Shown here in pieces: positions 46,643 to 58,003 of a DNA stretch of 64,000 nt. Position 1 is the first letter of the stretch; every line of letters begins with the position of its first letter. Origin of the DNA: Acephala macrosclerotiorum. Its lineage: Eukaryota; Ascomycota; Leotiomycetes; Helotiales; Mollisiaceae. Position numbers and translations under genes: made by a program. Below the pieces are notes generated by a model. That model was not told where the DNA came from, did not search any database, and was given only the letters and a program-made list of their open reading frames with translations. The stretch is from the NCBI GenBank assembly GCA_014904845.1, contig MU119238.1, positions 248,001 through 312,000 on the forward strand. Reading direction: 5' to 3'.

Positions 46643-47629
46643 ATGGAGAATCTCCCAGTTGACTTCTTTGTCACTTCTCAAGCTTTCACCAAACAGACTT
46701 ACCGAGATATCTACCCCGCTATTGACCCCGCTTCGCCTTCAAACAGCTAGGCTGGGAAAGTGATTGTGATCACGGGTTCGAGCAAGGGCTTGGGTAAAAT
46801 TGTAGGTGCTCTGAATTCAGTCACCCCTTCACATAATAATGTATCCACAGGCCGTCGCAACTTCCTTCGCCAAAGCGAACCCGAAGGGCATCGTTCTAGT
46901 AGCTCGGACTGCAGAATTACTCGAGGCACTGTCTAAGGAGATTAGAGCCATCAACCCCCAGCATCGAGGTCCTTCCATTGCCTAGCGATCTCACCAACGT
47001 CGATTCCGTGACAGCATTGTGGGAGGAAGTGAAAGCCAAGTTCGATCATGCTGATGTTCTCGTCAACAATGCCGGTACCTTCACCGATTCAGCTCCCGTC
47101 AAAGCTGCCGAAGCAGCAAAGTGGTGGTACGACTTCGTATGTCGCTCCTTCTTTGAGTCCAAGAGCAAACGCTAGCTCATTCCAGGAAGTCAACGGTCGC
47201 GGAACCTTTCTCGCCACCGAAGGCTTCTTGAATCTTCTCGGAGAAAAGAAGGGGACAATCATCAACCTCACCACCGGGGCCGCACACTCCATATCCCCAG
47301 GCTTGTCTGCGTACCCGATGTCTAAGCTCCTCTCTCTCCAACTCGGTGCCTATGTCGCAGCCGAGAACCCAAACGTCACTGCCATCTCTCTTCATCCCGG
47401 CGTTCTGCCAACCGATATGACGATTGAGAGTTTCAAACGCTTTGCGCTTGCTACTCCAGAGTTGGTCGGTGGTGTGAGTGTTTGGTTAGCGACGGACAAG
47501 GCGGCGTTCTTGACGGGACGATATGTTAATGCCAATTGGAGTGTGGACGAGTTGGCGGAGAGGAACGATGAGATTGTTGGGGACAACAAATTGACCATTG
47601 CATTGACGGAGAAGTTTGGGATAGAGTAG
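46643..47629 (+). pseudogene. Short-chain dehydrogenase/reductase, broken by nonsense and frameshift
   Basis: The exon pattern (46643-46801, 46851-47136, 47186-47629) fits a classical NAD(P)-dependent SDR of about 295 aa: cofactor motif VIVITGSSKGLGK, ADVLVNNAG, and active-site AYPMSK (YxxxK) after GAAHSISPGLS, then HPGVLPTDMT. Two lesions break it. A TAG at 46748-46750 stands just before AGKVIVITG, where relatives have Gln (CAG to TAG would be one C-to-T change in a CpA context). A run of five C at 46955-46959 has one base too many: dropping one restores INPSIEVLPLPSDL. The rest of the protein is intact, so the damage is recent or is a sequence error. It would have reduced a carbonyl or oxidised an alcohol of the NRPS product. 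Confidence 0.8.
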
Positions 47630-48655
47630 TTTGCTTGAGAGATTTAGACTTTGGCAATTATCGTGAGCAATAAGATATTTGTGGTTTCACTTATGTCTGA
47701 TAACCCCTTTCCATGATTTGTAAGGGAGCTTTCATCAGTCTATCGTCCAATGACGAGACCTCACGCAGACCGATTATCATCAGATGGAAAGCGCGCATCT
47801 GTCGTTATTCGTGAGGTTCATTAGCTTAAGATAATAGACTAAAATAAGTGTAGATTGACGTGTAGTGCAAGCCAGGGTGATTTCCGTAATCGGAATAGAA
47901 GTGAGAGAAAGTGCAGAAAGTAATCGGCGGGAAGTGGGCACTGGCGACAACTCCTTCTCAAAGCACCAAGAAAGCGCTCATAACCCGCTCCCTTCCTCAT
48001 CAACGCGGTCCTTGTGTTTAGTTCAGAGTGACCTTCAAACGAATGCTCTTGCCGGATCGAACTTGATTCGCTTTCACGTGTCCCCCTTTCCCGGGGAAGG
48101 AGTCATCGGCTCCGCGTCGGCCTCGGAATCCACTCCCATCCCGACGTCAACCTAACGTCGATATAGATTTAATTAAGCACGCGGTAAAGTAAAAACGTCA
48201 AAAAATCTGTGTTAGCTCAGTAAAAAAAAAAGGAAAGAAAAAAAGTTGAGAAAAAAAGTAACAAAATTCAAGTTGAGCACCCCCTAAAATCAAATCAAAA
48301 ACGAAAACAAAATCAAAAACGAAAACAAAATCAAAAACGAAAACAAAATCAAAAACGAAAACAAAATCAAAAACGAAAACAAAAAGTAAATTAGCTCGTA
48401 CGCTCCTTAGCCAGAGGGAAAATTGGCATCCTTTCATGATCTTGAGACTTTCCTGACGGAAAGTTGAGAGACATGATCGGGTGTCAATTTTCGCTACTTT
48501 TTTCTATAGGTTTGCGCTTTTTGGTTCAAGCCTATGGAGGGTGATGCGCAAAAGGAGATCGCTTGTGCTCAAGCTGGATGGCTCCTTTTCGGCCCTTCTG
48601 CTTTTCTGTGTGCCTTCAGAAGGAGCTCGTCTTTGAGGACTTCTCTGCCTCTTCT
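47630..48655. other. Intergenic with a minisatellite
   Basis: Right flank of the cluster. No gene is supported; an 18-bp minisatellite lies at 48291-48385. Confidence 0.5.
48291..48385. repeat. 18-bp minisatellite, about five copies
   Basis: The unit CAAAATCAAAAACGAAAA repeats about five times with almost no variation. A minus-strand frame through it gives only a low-complexity Phe/Val/Asp peptide, which is not a gene. Confidence 0.9.
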
Positions 48656-49962
48656 CTACGTCCACGGCCCATCCAATCTCGTCTCCACCCACTCAAGTTC
48701 GCCTTCCCCATCCTCCAGCCCCGCATCTCCACCTCTTCTCCGCACAACCTGCACCGCAACACTCCTTCTCTCCATACTCATCGCCATCCTGCTCAACCTC
48801 ACCCTCTTGTCCTCAGGCACAAAGCCCCCCTGCTCTCCCGCCTGTTCAACATCCATAATCCATTTCCCAACCGCGGCAATCATATACCGGTCCCAAGGTC
48901 CATCATATTGCTTCATCCTCAAAATATCGATCGCTTCTCGTCGCAGAGCACCATCTCGACAGCGAAGTAGGAGGGTGAAGAGAGGAGGTACGATGGAGAG
49001 ATGGAAATGATACGCTGGTTGTTGGTGTGTGATGGCGAGGAGGTTCGTTGAGATGGTACGGGAAAGGATGATTATTTCGTTGGATGAGGGGAGGAAGGTG
49101 TCGTAGGAGGACTCGGATGTGAATGCTGTTCCTTGGATGGCGATGGTGAGGGTTAAGGAGTAGAGGCGGAGGAGGAGGAGGGCAGTTGTCGTTTGAATAT
49201 CAGTTGAGCCCTGTTGAAGTTGATGGGATAGGGGAGCGAATACCGCTGACCATTGATCGATCTCGGAGGAGTATTGTTGCAGCTCTAAGACCAGCGAGTC
49301 CGGAACGACGTACAGTGATCCATATATCGAGGTCTGGGCGTTGAATTCCAGTGTCTTGCCAGGGAAAGGATCAGAGAACTCTCTTGCAAGTTCCGAAGCC
49401 CCGTTCACAGCATTCGTCGATAGCAAAAAATGCCCACACCGCCTCATCACAACTTGCCAATACAGCGTCGCCTCCCTCAAGCTGGTAAATATCTTCGGCA
49501 TCTCTCTAACCGTATTCAAACAAGCCCTCTTGCCTCTATCGTGAATGTGCTGACTTCGGGCATCCACAAAGGTCATCATCTGGGTGTCAAATCGACAGAA
49601 TGTCATCAGAAGTTCGTTCTCAATAACATTTGTGGCAGGCGAGGATATGCCTTCATTGTGAGGGATTGAGTGAGGAGTCGCCTTCTTGATCCCTCGAGAT
49701 CTCGAGATGTAATTCCTGGCATGCTGTCTGACTTTCTTCTTCAAAGCTGGGTCGGTCGTCCGGCCTCCTGTCTGGGTAATGAATTGGAGTGCCCGTACTG
49801 GGGGGATATACGGGACATCCTCGATTGGAGTCCTGATGAACGTTACTCTTGCGAGAAGATAGGTGGAAGGAGGTACACCAACATTGGAATTTGCGCTACT
49901 TTGGTATCTTCGAGATCCTCAGCGTTTTCTTCATTTTTAATTGCTGGAGGTGATAAAGACAT
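48656..49962 (-). CDS. Fungal-specific transcription-factor-like protein, no zinc cluster seen, possible frameshift
   Basis: From 49918 down to 48656 the minus strand is open for 420 codons. It resembles the C-terminal regulatory region of fungal C6 factors: TGGRTTDPALKKKVRQHARN, YISRSRGIKKATP, ENELLMTFCRFDTQMMTFV, LREATLYWQVVMRRCGHFL, and a long helical remainder. The only nearby ATG (49962, MSLSPPAIKNEENAEDLED) is in another frame and stops near 49845; it reads naturally up to PPIFSQE, after which the main frame goes on with VTFIRTPIEDVPYIPPVRAL. One missing base near 49845, or an unusual splice, would join them. I see no CxxCxxxxxxC zinc cluster within 500 bp upstream. It could be a cofactor-like protein without DNA binding, or a truncated regulator. 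Its position just outside the cluster makes a regulatory role possible. Confidence 0.55.
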
Positions 49963-52181
49963 ATTTGGAAGCGCATGTGAATATCCATGAAAATCTGACG
50001 TTTGGGTTTAAGTACCGAGGTACGAACAGGAAGGTAAGGTGAGATCATCAAGATACAACAGGGCTGCAGGGGCCATGATACATGTCGGCCGTCCACCGCC
50101 ACAATAAGGAGCACTTGTTCGTATCCTCACGAGGCTCTCAGACTTGCTTACCAAAACGATCCAACTACTTCGTGACGAAAGTGTTTCCCAGCGTCTTCGA
50201 ATATACGACGTGAGCCAAATTCTATGTCTCGAAGGGAAAGAAATTTTAATTTTGAGAACGAAAATGAATAGATCAACAGTTCCAGAGGTAGGGTTTTTGG
50301 AACTGGAGGTCGTCTTCATAAGCGTCCAGCTGCTGAATAATTCAATTGCCGCAACTTACAGCTACACCAGCAGAGGCTGACAGCTGCATAAGCGTCGACT
50401 ATTTCTTTCAAAGGTATAGAAGTAAATGACTACAACAACAATTTGATCGAAAAATCATGTTTGAACTTCTCTTTCTCGGCCAGGATTCCAAGACTAAGCT
50501 GAAGAGTGGGAAATGCTTATAAATCAAGGTACATAGGCTATCTCAGAATCTCCACCATTCAAGAAGCAAGGAAGGGAAAGATGCGAATTTGAGATGGGAA
50601 AGTTTGATCTCGATTCCAAAGAGCCGCAAGCAACCAGCTCAAGCTTGAAGTAGAATGACTTCTAGACCGGTGCGCGTGATTCTTTCCAGAGTGAATCCAC
50701 GTGATGGTAAATCAATAAAATTTCAACCTCTTTGAAATGAGGATATCAGTAACCTGCTCATATGAAAGAGGCGAGAGAGGGGTGGAAAGGAAACTGATTG
50801 ATGTGAGCTTTGTGAAACTATTTCTGAGAAAAGGGCCTCAGCCTAGACCTTTTCTTCGCCATCTGAAGGAAAAGAAGTAGAAGGAACGAAACGGAAAGAC
50901 AAAAGAACGAAAGAGTAATGCTCCCTTGAGCTTAATGAAAGCGACTTCCAAAAACGACGACTCGAATCCAGGGAGAAGGAAGTCGCTGGTCTCGACCACC
51001 CCTTTTCTCAGAAAGAAAGAACTCACGCCTTTCTCCTGACCTCCTCTCAATTTATCCCTTAGATTATCCCCACTCCTTCCCTTTCTCATCTCACCTTTTC
51101 AACCCAACCCATCTCCCTTTCGCCCTCTCTTTCATTTCCTTCTAGACCTGTTACACGTGACCCTCCCTCCAAAGCTAGGTACTTTTAGCGAAAGCCAGAC
51201 AGAAACCAATCAGGCTTTTCACCCCTGAACTCCCCCTTCCTCCCAGCATCCCATCTCCTCACTCCCTCCTCTCCATCTCATCTGACGGGTCAATTGTTTG
51301 TCTCGCACAGGTCGAGCTAAGCAAGACATGAAACGCGGCGTCTAACGTAACCCTTGGTGGCGTTTACGAAGCTTGGCTCCTGAATTTGCAGGGGAGAGAA
51401 AAAGTCAAAAAGTGACACGGACGCGGATTTTTAGCGCGACGCGTGGAATCTGCAACAACGACGAGGTGGTCGCGACCGCGGTGATGAGGGTTGGAAGGAC
51501 TGAGGTGGTGAGGCCTGGTGAGGCCTGAACAACTGAGTAGCGACATCGTGTCGATGCGTGATTGAGGCTGAAGGACGAGGAGTGGCTGAGGTTGAGGTCG
51601 AGACGATCGAGGACGTCGAACGAAGATGGCGCTCAGAACGGTTGGGTGACAGTGAGTTGAGTCGAGATCGAAGAAGTGCGACAAGGTGAAGGGTAGGAAG
51701 GAGGCTGAGCTTGAAGTCAGTGGGCCAAGTCAAGTTTGAGATGAAATGAGATGAGGTGTGGATGAGAGAATGCGCCGATGAAGAACAGACGTAACTCAGA
51801 ATCAAGTGAAACAAAGCGAAGTAAGTTGTCGAAGTGATTCCATATCTATATCTCATCTCAAAATTTCGGTCCAATCCTCCCTAATATATACGGTAGAAGC
51901 GAAGTCATATACAAAACGAGTGTAATCGGAGCCAAAACTCCTTGTGTCCAAATTCCATCCCATCGGGTATTTCCAGAGATCCAAAACCCCAGGCCTAGGC
52001 GCCCACATCCTTTTCTTTTCTATTTTCCTTTCCCACCGTGAAAAGGCATGGTGGCCGTCCCATCATAAAAGTCATTGAATACATCGCACGCAAGCGTGCG
52101 CTGACGATTCCTCAACTCAAACTCCAAATCCGAACTCTCTAGCAAGAGCAGGATAGCAAAATACAGATAGGCGTGGATTGT
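49963..52181. other. Long intergenic region
   Basis: No gene is supported. 51050-51300 is strongly pyrimidine-rich on the plus strand. Frames at 51364-51874 (minus) are Ser/His/Arg-rich and look like composition artefacts. The 3' flank of the DNase1-like gene lies at 51900-52181. Confidence 0.45.
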
Positions 52182-52715
52182 TTACGAGGTGACGAAGTCA
52201 CGGCTCATCTTTGCGACAGCTCCACGACGACGCTCAGTGCTTGCTGTGCCGAGAAGGCAGACAAGGTCGCTGGAGTCAGTAGAGAAGGTAGCGACATCAT
52301 CCGACTGGTAGTAAGCGTTCGAGCAAGGAAACTCCTGGCAACCAGCGATAGGACTGTTGCTGTTGAGAGGGAAGATCTCCTTGACGCCATTGGTGTCATC
52401 TGGGCTGACGATAGCAGAGACATCGAAGTAGGTCGCGCCAGCGAAGCCATCGAAACGGACCTCCCCGAGCATACCTGGACTATTGGTGGCACCCTCAGAG
52501 ACCGAGTACCAGTTGCCAATCCAGGCAGTGGGAAAGGTTTGGTTGGCGGTGCAGAGACCGGGGATGACGAGCTCGGAGATGGATTCGAGGCCAGCGTTTT
52601 GGGTGAAGATGATGGTTCGTTGGGTGCTGTCTTGATTGACGAAGTGGACTGAACCAGCGGAGGCGACGGTTGCAAGTGCAGCGACTGCGGGGAAGACGGT
52701 GCTGAAGAACTGCAT
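52182..52715 (-). CDS. Small secreted protein of the fungal 'DNase1' family
   Basis: Single exon, 177 aa. A signal peptide (MQFFSTVFPAVAALATVASA) precedes a mature chain with GSVHFVNQDSTQRTIIFTQN, WIGNWYSVSEGATNSPGML, GEVRFDGFAGATYFDVSAIV and GVKEIFPL, and a Cys pair in AGCQEFPCSNAYYQSDD. This matches, as I remember it, the small secreted proteins of Sclerotiniaceae and relatives labelled 'DNase1 protein', with a beta-sandwich look similar to thaumatin-like folds. Nuclease activity is not shown by any motif here. The C-terminus ends with a basic tail (STERRRGAVAKMSRDFVTS), possibly processed. It is likely extracellular and may be effector-like. Confidence 0.8.
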   Translation of the reverse strand: MQFFSTVFPAVAALATVASAGSVHFVNQDSTQRTIIFTQNAGLESISELVIPGLCTANQTFPTAWIGNWYSVSEGATNSPGMLGEVRFDGFAGATYFDVSAIVSPDDTNGVKEIFPLNSNSPIAGCQEFPCSNAYYQSDDVATFSTDSSDLVCLLGTASTERRRGAVAKMSRDFVTS

Positions 52716-53484
52716 CTTGAAGGTGGTTGTTGATTTCTTTATATAAAGATGTGCGTTGGAAGGATTGTTGGGATGAGAGAACGTGAGAGTGGTTCTGTCA
52801 AGTTGGTCGATCTGACTGAGCTACTTTGGAGCAAAGGGTACCTGATCGAGATGAGTGAACTATATGGAGTCGTCGAGACCGGAAGGTGTTTGCTTGGTTG
52901 GATGTTCTAGTGTCGTAGAGACAAGATAGGCTGGCTATGCTTCGGAGAAGGAGTGCTGATCTTAAGGATAGTATTGTGTGATCACGGATCGTAGTTGTAG
53001 TAGTAAAGAAGGACGGTAGAACACCTGAATACGCAATATGCAATCAAAAGCCACCGGAAGGATTGTGATGTGGTTGGGAAGAAAAAGAAAGCATCTGGGA
53101 GGGAGCGGTCAGGACTTGATATAAGATTGGGGGTTGGGGATGGGGCCCAGTCAGGCTGGAATTTTCTCGGTGGGGGAAAGGGTCGAGTGGGCTTGACTGG
53201 CTCGAACGGGGTGCGCACCTCCTAGCTGGCGCTCGGCCGGTCTTCGAGTACTGTATGTAGTGGAGCATGTTGGAGCAAGTCGGAGCAAGTCGAAGCATGG
53301 CGCTGGGCCGGATCAGGGATTGACAAGACCCAGACCTTTTCTAGGGTTCCAGAGTTAAGGCCAATTATCTGCTATACTTTGGTAGCTGGCTCCTAGTACG
53401 GAGGTATGGCTGGTCCGGAAGGGATTGACGGAGGGTTCCTGAGTTCCTTGCGGCCACGCATGCAGCTGCCGGGGCTGACCAAGA
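52716..53484. other. Promoter region of the secreted protein; nothing else
   Basis: No gene. A TATATAAAG on the minus strand near 52737-52746 is only about 25-30 bp before the ATG, so its role as a TATA box is doubtful. Four diverged 10-bp repeats (GGAGCAAGTC type) lie at about 53261-53300. Confidence 0.4.
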
Positions 53485-53488
53485 AAGC

Positions 53489-53524
53489 TTTGACTTTGAA
53501 TTTGACTTTGACTTTGACTTGACT
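53489..53524 (+). repeat. TTTGAC hexamer microsatellite
   Basis: Short imperfect tandem array of TTTGAC units. Confidence 0.75.
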
Positions 53525-53931
53525 TTTTCGACGGTGGAGCGCTGGGACGAGCTTGACCCGAAGAGGGAACTCGCCAGGAGCAGAGATTTGCCGTGGACCG
53601 TGCAGGTCCACTTTGGGATGCGCTCGCACGTTCATTCGACGCACAGCCCTTGGTACCTGAGTCGGCGGGAGGCGCCATGTGTCCATAGGGCATTTGTGCC
53701 TGGAGCTTACTGCTGAGAGGTGGTTGGAGACCGCACGGGAAGCACATCCCGCTCCGCTGTTGGCTGACGGGAGCGAGGGGAGGGGAGGGACTGCACCACT
53801 TGATGACTGGAAGAGCCGAAGGATGCATCGTCACGCAATTAGATGCTGGCTGAGCATTTTGACGCCGAGGTTGGGAGATGAGTTATCGCGATGCTCTGGT
53901 TTAAAAAAAGTTTATTTTTATTTTTATTTTT

Positions 53932-54024
53932 TTCTCGTTCTCTTCGTTCTCTTCGTTCTCTTCGTTCTCTTCGTTCTCTTCGTTCTCTTCGTTCTCTTCG
54001 TTCTCTTCGTTCTTTTCGTTCTCG
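53932..54024. repeat. 9-bp minisatellite, about ten copies
   Basis: GTTCTCTTC repeats about ten times after a T-rich leader. Read as protein it gives only repeated Arg/Glu or Leu/Phe/Val, so the long frames crossing it are artefacts. Confidence 0.9.
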
Positions 54025-57000
54025 AGCTCCGAGCTCCTCGTGAAACCAACTGAGCTCTTGAAACATTCTTGCCAAGAACCAGCTTCTACGGAACTGCCAC
54101 CCGCACAATCTAATTCTCCGCTTATCGATATCGTTCCCTTCCTTGCCTTCCTTGCCTTGTCGTCTTTGCCTTGGATTCTTGGTTCCAGACGTGCGTGCCA
54201 AGAACCGTTGACAGTTCGTCGGCCATGCCATGGGCCATTCCATCGTGGCTCCTTCCATTCGACTCAGAAGATTCCGGTGTCAAATTTCAATCAATAGTCC
54301 ATGGTGCAAGGCCGAGATCTGCATAAGAAGCATGCATTTAACCAAGCCATGCATTCCCGATCAGGAACTTGTGCAAGGTTCATAACTTGTTAGCCAGTCA
54401 CGCGTTTGATCACACCTTTGGAGGCTTGCAGACTTTTGCCAGCGAAGAGCTCCAAATCAAGTTTTGTTTTCTTGGTTCGAGAATTCAGAAATGTTGAATC
54501 CACTTTTAAGTTCAGGGAGTCTCTTGCGGACCAAGTTCTTGCCCCAGAGGATGTCCGAGAGAGCATGGATTGCCGGTCCGAGGCGAGACGAACGGAGCAT
54601 GATTTCAAGGACAAACCAGGCTGTGTGGTGCTCGGTCGCACAGTGCGCAGTGGAACGTTCAGGCTTCATCGGTGCTGTAAAGACAAATGAAGGCCTAATT
54701 TTTAGGCTTCTCAGCACTATCACGATAAATTAAGCAGGAGCTCAGCGTTTGTCCGGGCCAATTTTAGTGGTGTCAGCATGCCGTGTTCGCCATTTTTGGA
54801 GCCTGTAGACCTGCTGTACCATGACATGTTGATTCTTGCGGCGAATAGGATAAATCGCGCAGGCCGCAGCCCTTTTCTGCAGGCCCTCCACGCGACATCG
54901 AATGAGAAGGTCTGCTGCCCTTGCATTGGTGTCAGGAACAGGAACAAGCGATTGCCAGGCACAAACATATTTTCGCCACTTCCCTTTCCTCCCTTTCTGC
55001 CTTTTGATAATTGCCATTATTCTCGATCGAATAATTGATTCAATAATTCTAGAAGTTAAGGACCCAAATCCTGGCTATCGATATCTGCCGAAATGCCAAG
55101 GAATCATCCAAACGTTCCAGAAGCCTTCGAAAGAAAGTCCGGATGAACTGGTGGGAATTTGTCCCAAAAATGGACTCTGGTTCCTTCCGACGAATAACAT
55201 CAGCTCCTTTGTATTTACCCGACGCTTATCTGCATGAAGGTATTTTCGAACCCAGCATCCAAGCCATTGGAAGCCGGGATGGACTTCTGTTGAACGCCAA
55301 TCGCTACAGGGCTTACGAATATCCACTTATCGATCGGTTATCGATAGGAGGGATAGAAAGTGGGAGACAGATTTGTTGAAGTTTGGTTCCGCTTGTGAAG
55401 ACGGCTTGAGAGTGGAATGGCCAGGTATTGATTCATGTTCGGTGGGATGGAAATGAGTTGAGAATGGGACGGATGAATTTGCAGGCTGACTCGTGGGAAT
55501 GAAGCCTAGAGGAACTGGAAGATGGGATGAATTTTTGATGTGGTAGGACCGAGATGCACGCCGAAAACGATTCTTCATGTGCAGAGATGGTTTCTCAGTC
55601 AACACATGCAAACGCCAATGAGAGTAATTTCGTGTGTAACAGAAATGTAGGTAGTGTAAACACCAAAGGGCTTTGACGGGGTGTGACGTACGGAGGTTGA
55701 GCGACCTCGCTTGTAATCTTAGAACCTGCGAAGAATCTGCGAAGAATCTTCAGGCGAGTTGAATTGCTCCGGTGGATGGTGTGCCTCTGGGATCGCCGGG
55801 ATGGAAAGTTCTTTTAGCAGTCTAGAATCTCTGCTGGATCTGGCAGGCAATGCGAGATGGCTTGGTGGCGTCTGGGCCTGTGTGGACATGAAGAAGATAC
55901 CGCACGTGATTCGCCTCTTCTTCTGCTTGTGCCAGCTTCCAAGTCGGGAAGAGAATTAAAGCCACAAGAGAAGAGTGGTATCACAGCCATTGAGGAGATC
56001 GGTCCACTGCCAAGCTCTCCCATCTTCTAGCAGACAATTCGGCAAGAACTCCTCAATGTCGGCTCACTTGGGTTTCGTGCCCCGCCCCGAGGATACTGAA
56101 GTGATTGCACCTGCCGTATCAACAAACAGTCCACAGTAGCTTCAAATCACATCCTCCTAGTTTTCAAAGTCCGAATCTCGAAGAGCGGCAAGAGCCACTG
56201 TGGCTCGAGATCTCCAAGCTCCGAGACTTCAAGACTTCCAATTGTTCTTCTCCGAAGAAAACCCTCTCTCGACGCCAAACACATCCATCTCATGTCTCTA
56301 AGATAAGAGCTGATGAGGGGTCAGACTTACAGTATCTTCACCAAGACCACCTCCTCAATCGTTATCAAGAGAACGGACGACTGCAGAAACACGGCCAGGT
56401 ACCCGGTCATTGGCCGGCATACCCCAACATCTCATGCAGTGCCAAAAGTTCATGCAGGCGCGAAAGTGTTGGGGGCATATTCACCTGCAAGTATGTGAAT
56501 TCTCTGCTCTTGTATATTGAGTGTATGTTGCTGCAGCATGCATGTGCTGAGCTCTGTTACATTTTCCAGATTGAGGGACCCGAACCGATTCGGCTCGGAT
56601 CCCACTCTTTCGAGATATGTCCGTCCGAGGATTTTGCTCGCATGTGTTTCCTCACACTCGCAGTCGCTCCTCAGACGGGAAAATTGCGAGTCTTTGATTT
56701 CAGCTGACAAGGCGTGACTTGCACGAAGTCATGCAGGTGTGCCTTTCATTTCTCTGAAGTCGTGTAGCAACCTCGTTCAATTCCGCCAACACACAGCTGA
56801 GACATTGGAACCAGCCTCCCTTTTCACGCGAGACACGCCTCATTCGTTGTATCTGCATACTTCAGCAATTGACACGTGCAAAACAGTGGCTGAGGCTGGG
56901 ATTATTAATTCTCGTATTGTCCCATTTGCAAGTCCTCGAAGTTTGAGAAGGCTCGATTTGGACTGAGATTCTGCCAGCGCAAGAACTCAACTAGGACATT

Positions 57001-57860
57001 GAGCTCGTGCTATTGCATGGTGGGGCATTCTAGTTATCTAGAACTTTGGCTTTCGATTTATCAGATGCGGAGATATGTTCCTTGACCCCCAGTGTCTCAA
57101 TATGTTGAAGATATTTACCAACTCTTGCGGACAATCTCGTCAAGCAATTCGAGTGCTAAAATGAACGCCTTCTGGGTCTCGAAGGTTAGCAACGAACACA
57201 ATCATACACTCATTAAGTGAAAGACGCAATCGGACACACCTGTACAGTGTCTTCACCGGGCTCCAGTTGCGCGCAACAGCACCCGGAGTTAGAACTCAGC
57301 ATAGTGCATAGGCCGAAGCTTGCGAAGCTGGAGGCGTTGGATACATGCAACGCTTCGTGTTCATCAATGAGCAAGTGCTATACCATTCACATGATCAAAT
57401 GCCCGAGTAGTCAAGAACCTTGTCCTCGACTTTAGGAGGTGCTTCTGTTCCGGAATACTGTTCGGCACTATAGCGTCAGCAAGAAAATCAGTCGACGAAA
57501 AGCAAATGAAGCAAAAGTGGTTCCTCCAGAGAAGGCTCTTTCAAGATCCAAAGAGAATTTGAACAAAATGAGAGATCATGAAACTTCATGTCAATGAATC
57601 AACCTCACCCAGCTTCACGACCAAATCAGCCATTGGTCCTTGCTCCTCATTTTTTCATTTCCTCAAGCCCAAAAAAGCCTGCCGCTCCCCTCTAGGTTCG
57701 AAATACTTTTGAGCATCACTTTCATGGTGGGTGACGAAAACACTCGGTAAAAAAAGCCCCAACCACAACTCCACCACAAGCCCCAAAAACAACAAAAAAG
57801 AAGGATTCTTATGCGTTCGCCGGGAATCTATTTCATATTAGTTAAACGTCTTCATTTTCA
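54025..57860. other. Gene-poor region
   Basis: Many short overlapping frames on both strands (the longest about 200 codons, 56105-56707) but no family motif, signal peptide or consistent intron structure. I report no gene. TACGGAGGT at about 55691 resembles the MITE end but stands alone. Confidence 0.45.
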
Positions 57861-58003
57861 GAATTTGGGAGGTCTAACCGAACCCGGGGCCCATCGATGT
57901 TGAAGATATATCTCGTTGGCAACTATTTCCGGATCAGTTTTGCGATTTGATATTGGAGTATAGGGGCACAAACCGATGGATTTTACCACTAAACCACAAA
58001 CGC
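57861..58003 (-). pseudogene. Scrambled tRNA-Gly(GCC) remnant
   Basis: The minus strand starts GCGTTTGTGGTTTAGTGGTA, the 5' half of a tRNA-Gly with an intact A box (TGGTTTAGTGG), and AAATCCATCG of the anticodon stem. About 50 nt of foreign sequence follow, then TTGCCAACGA (the GCC anticodon loop), a further 16 nt, CGATGGG (3' anticodon stem) and CCCGGGTTCG (T arm). The 3' T stem and acceptor stem are lost. The insertions are not at the normal intron position, so this cannot be a working tRNA. Confidence 0.6.

Noticed and set aside
48198..48437. Minus-strand frame with Phe/Val/Asp repeats
   Set aside because: It is produced by the 18-bp minisatellite.
48534..49010. 158-codon plus-strand frame
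   Set aside because: It lies antisense to the regulator-like gene, is Ser/Pro/Leu-rich and has no motif.
51431..51874. 147-codon minus-strand frame with a hydrophobic start
   Set aside because: Ser/His/Arg-rich low complexity with overlapping frames of equal length; no family signal.
52737..52746. TATA box of the secreted DNase1-like gene
   Set aside because: It is only about 25-30 bp from the start codon, leaving almost no 5' UTR.
53839..54258. 139-codon minus-strand frame with Arg/Glu repeats
   Set aside because: It is only the translation of the 9-bp minisatellite; no start, splice or homology support.
56105..56707. 200-codon plus-strand frame
   Set aside because: No ATG at its start, mixed composition, no motif, and competing frames on both strands.
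57861..58003. A functional intron-containing tRNA-Gly
   Set aside because: The first insertion is on the 5' side of the anticodon loop, not at position 37/38, and the acceptor and T-stem 3' strands do not pair.
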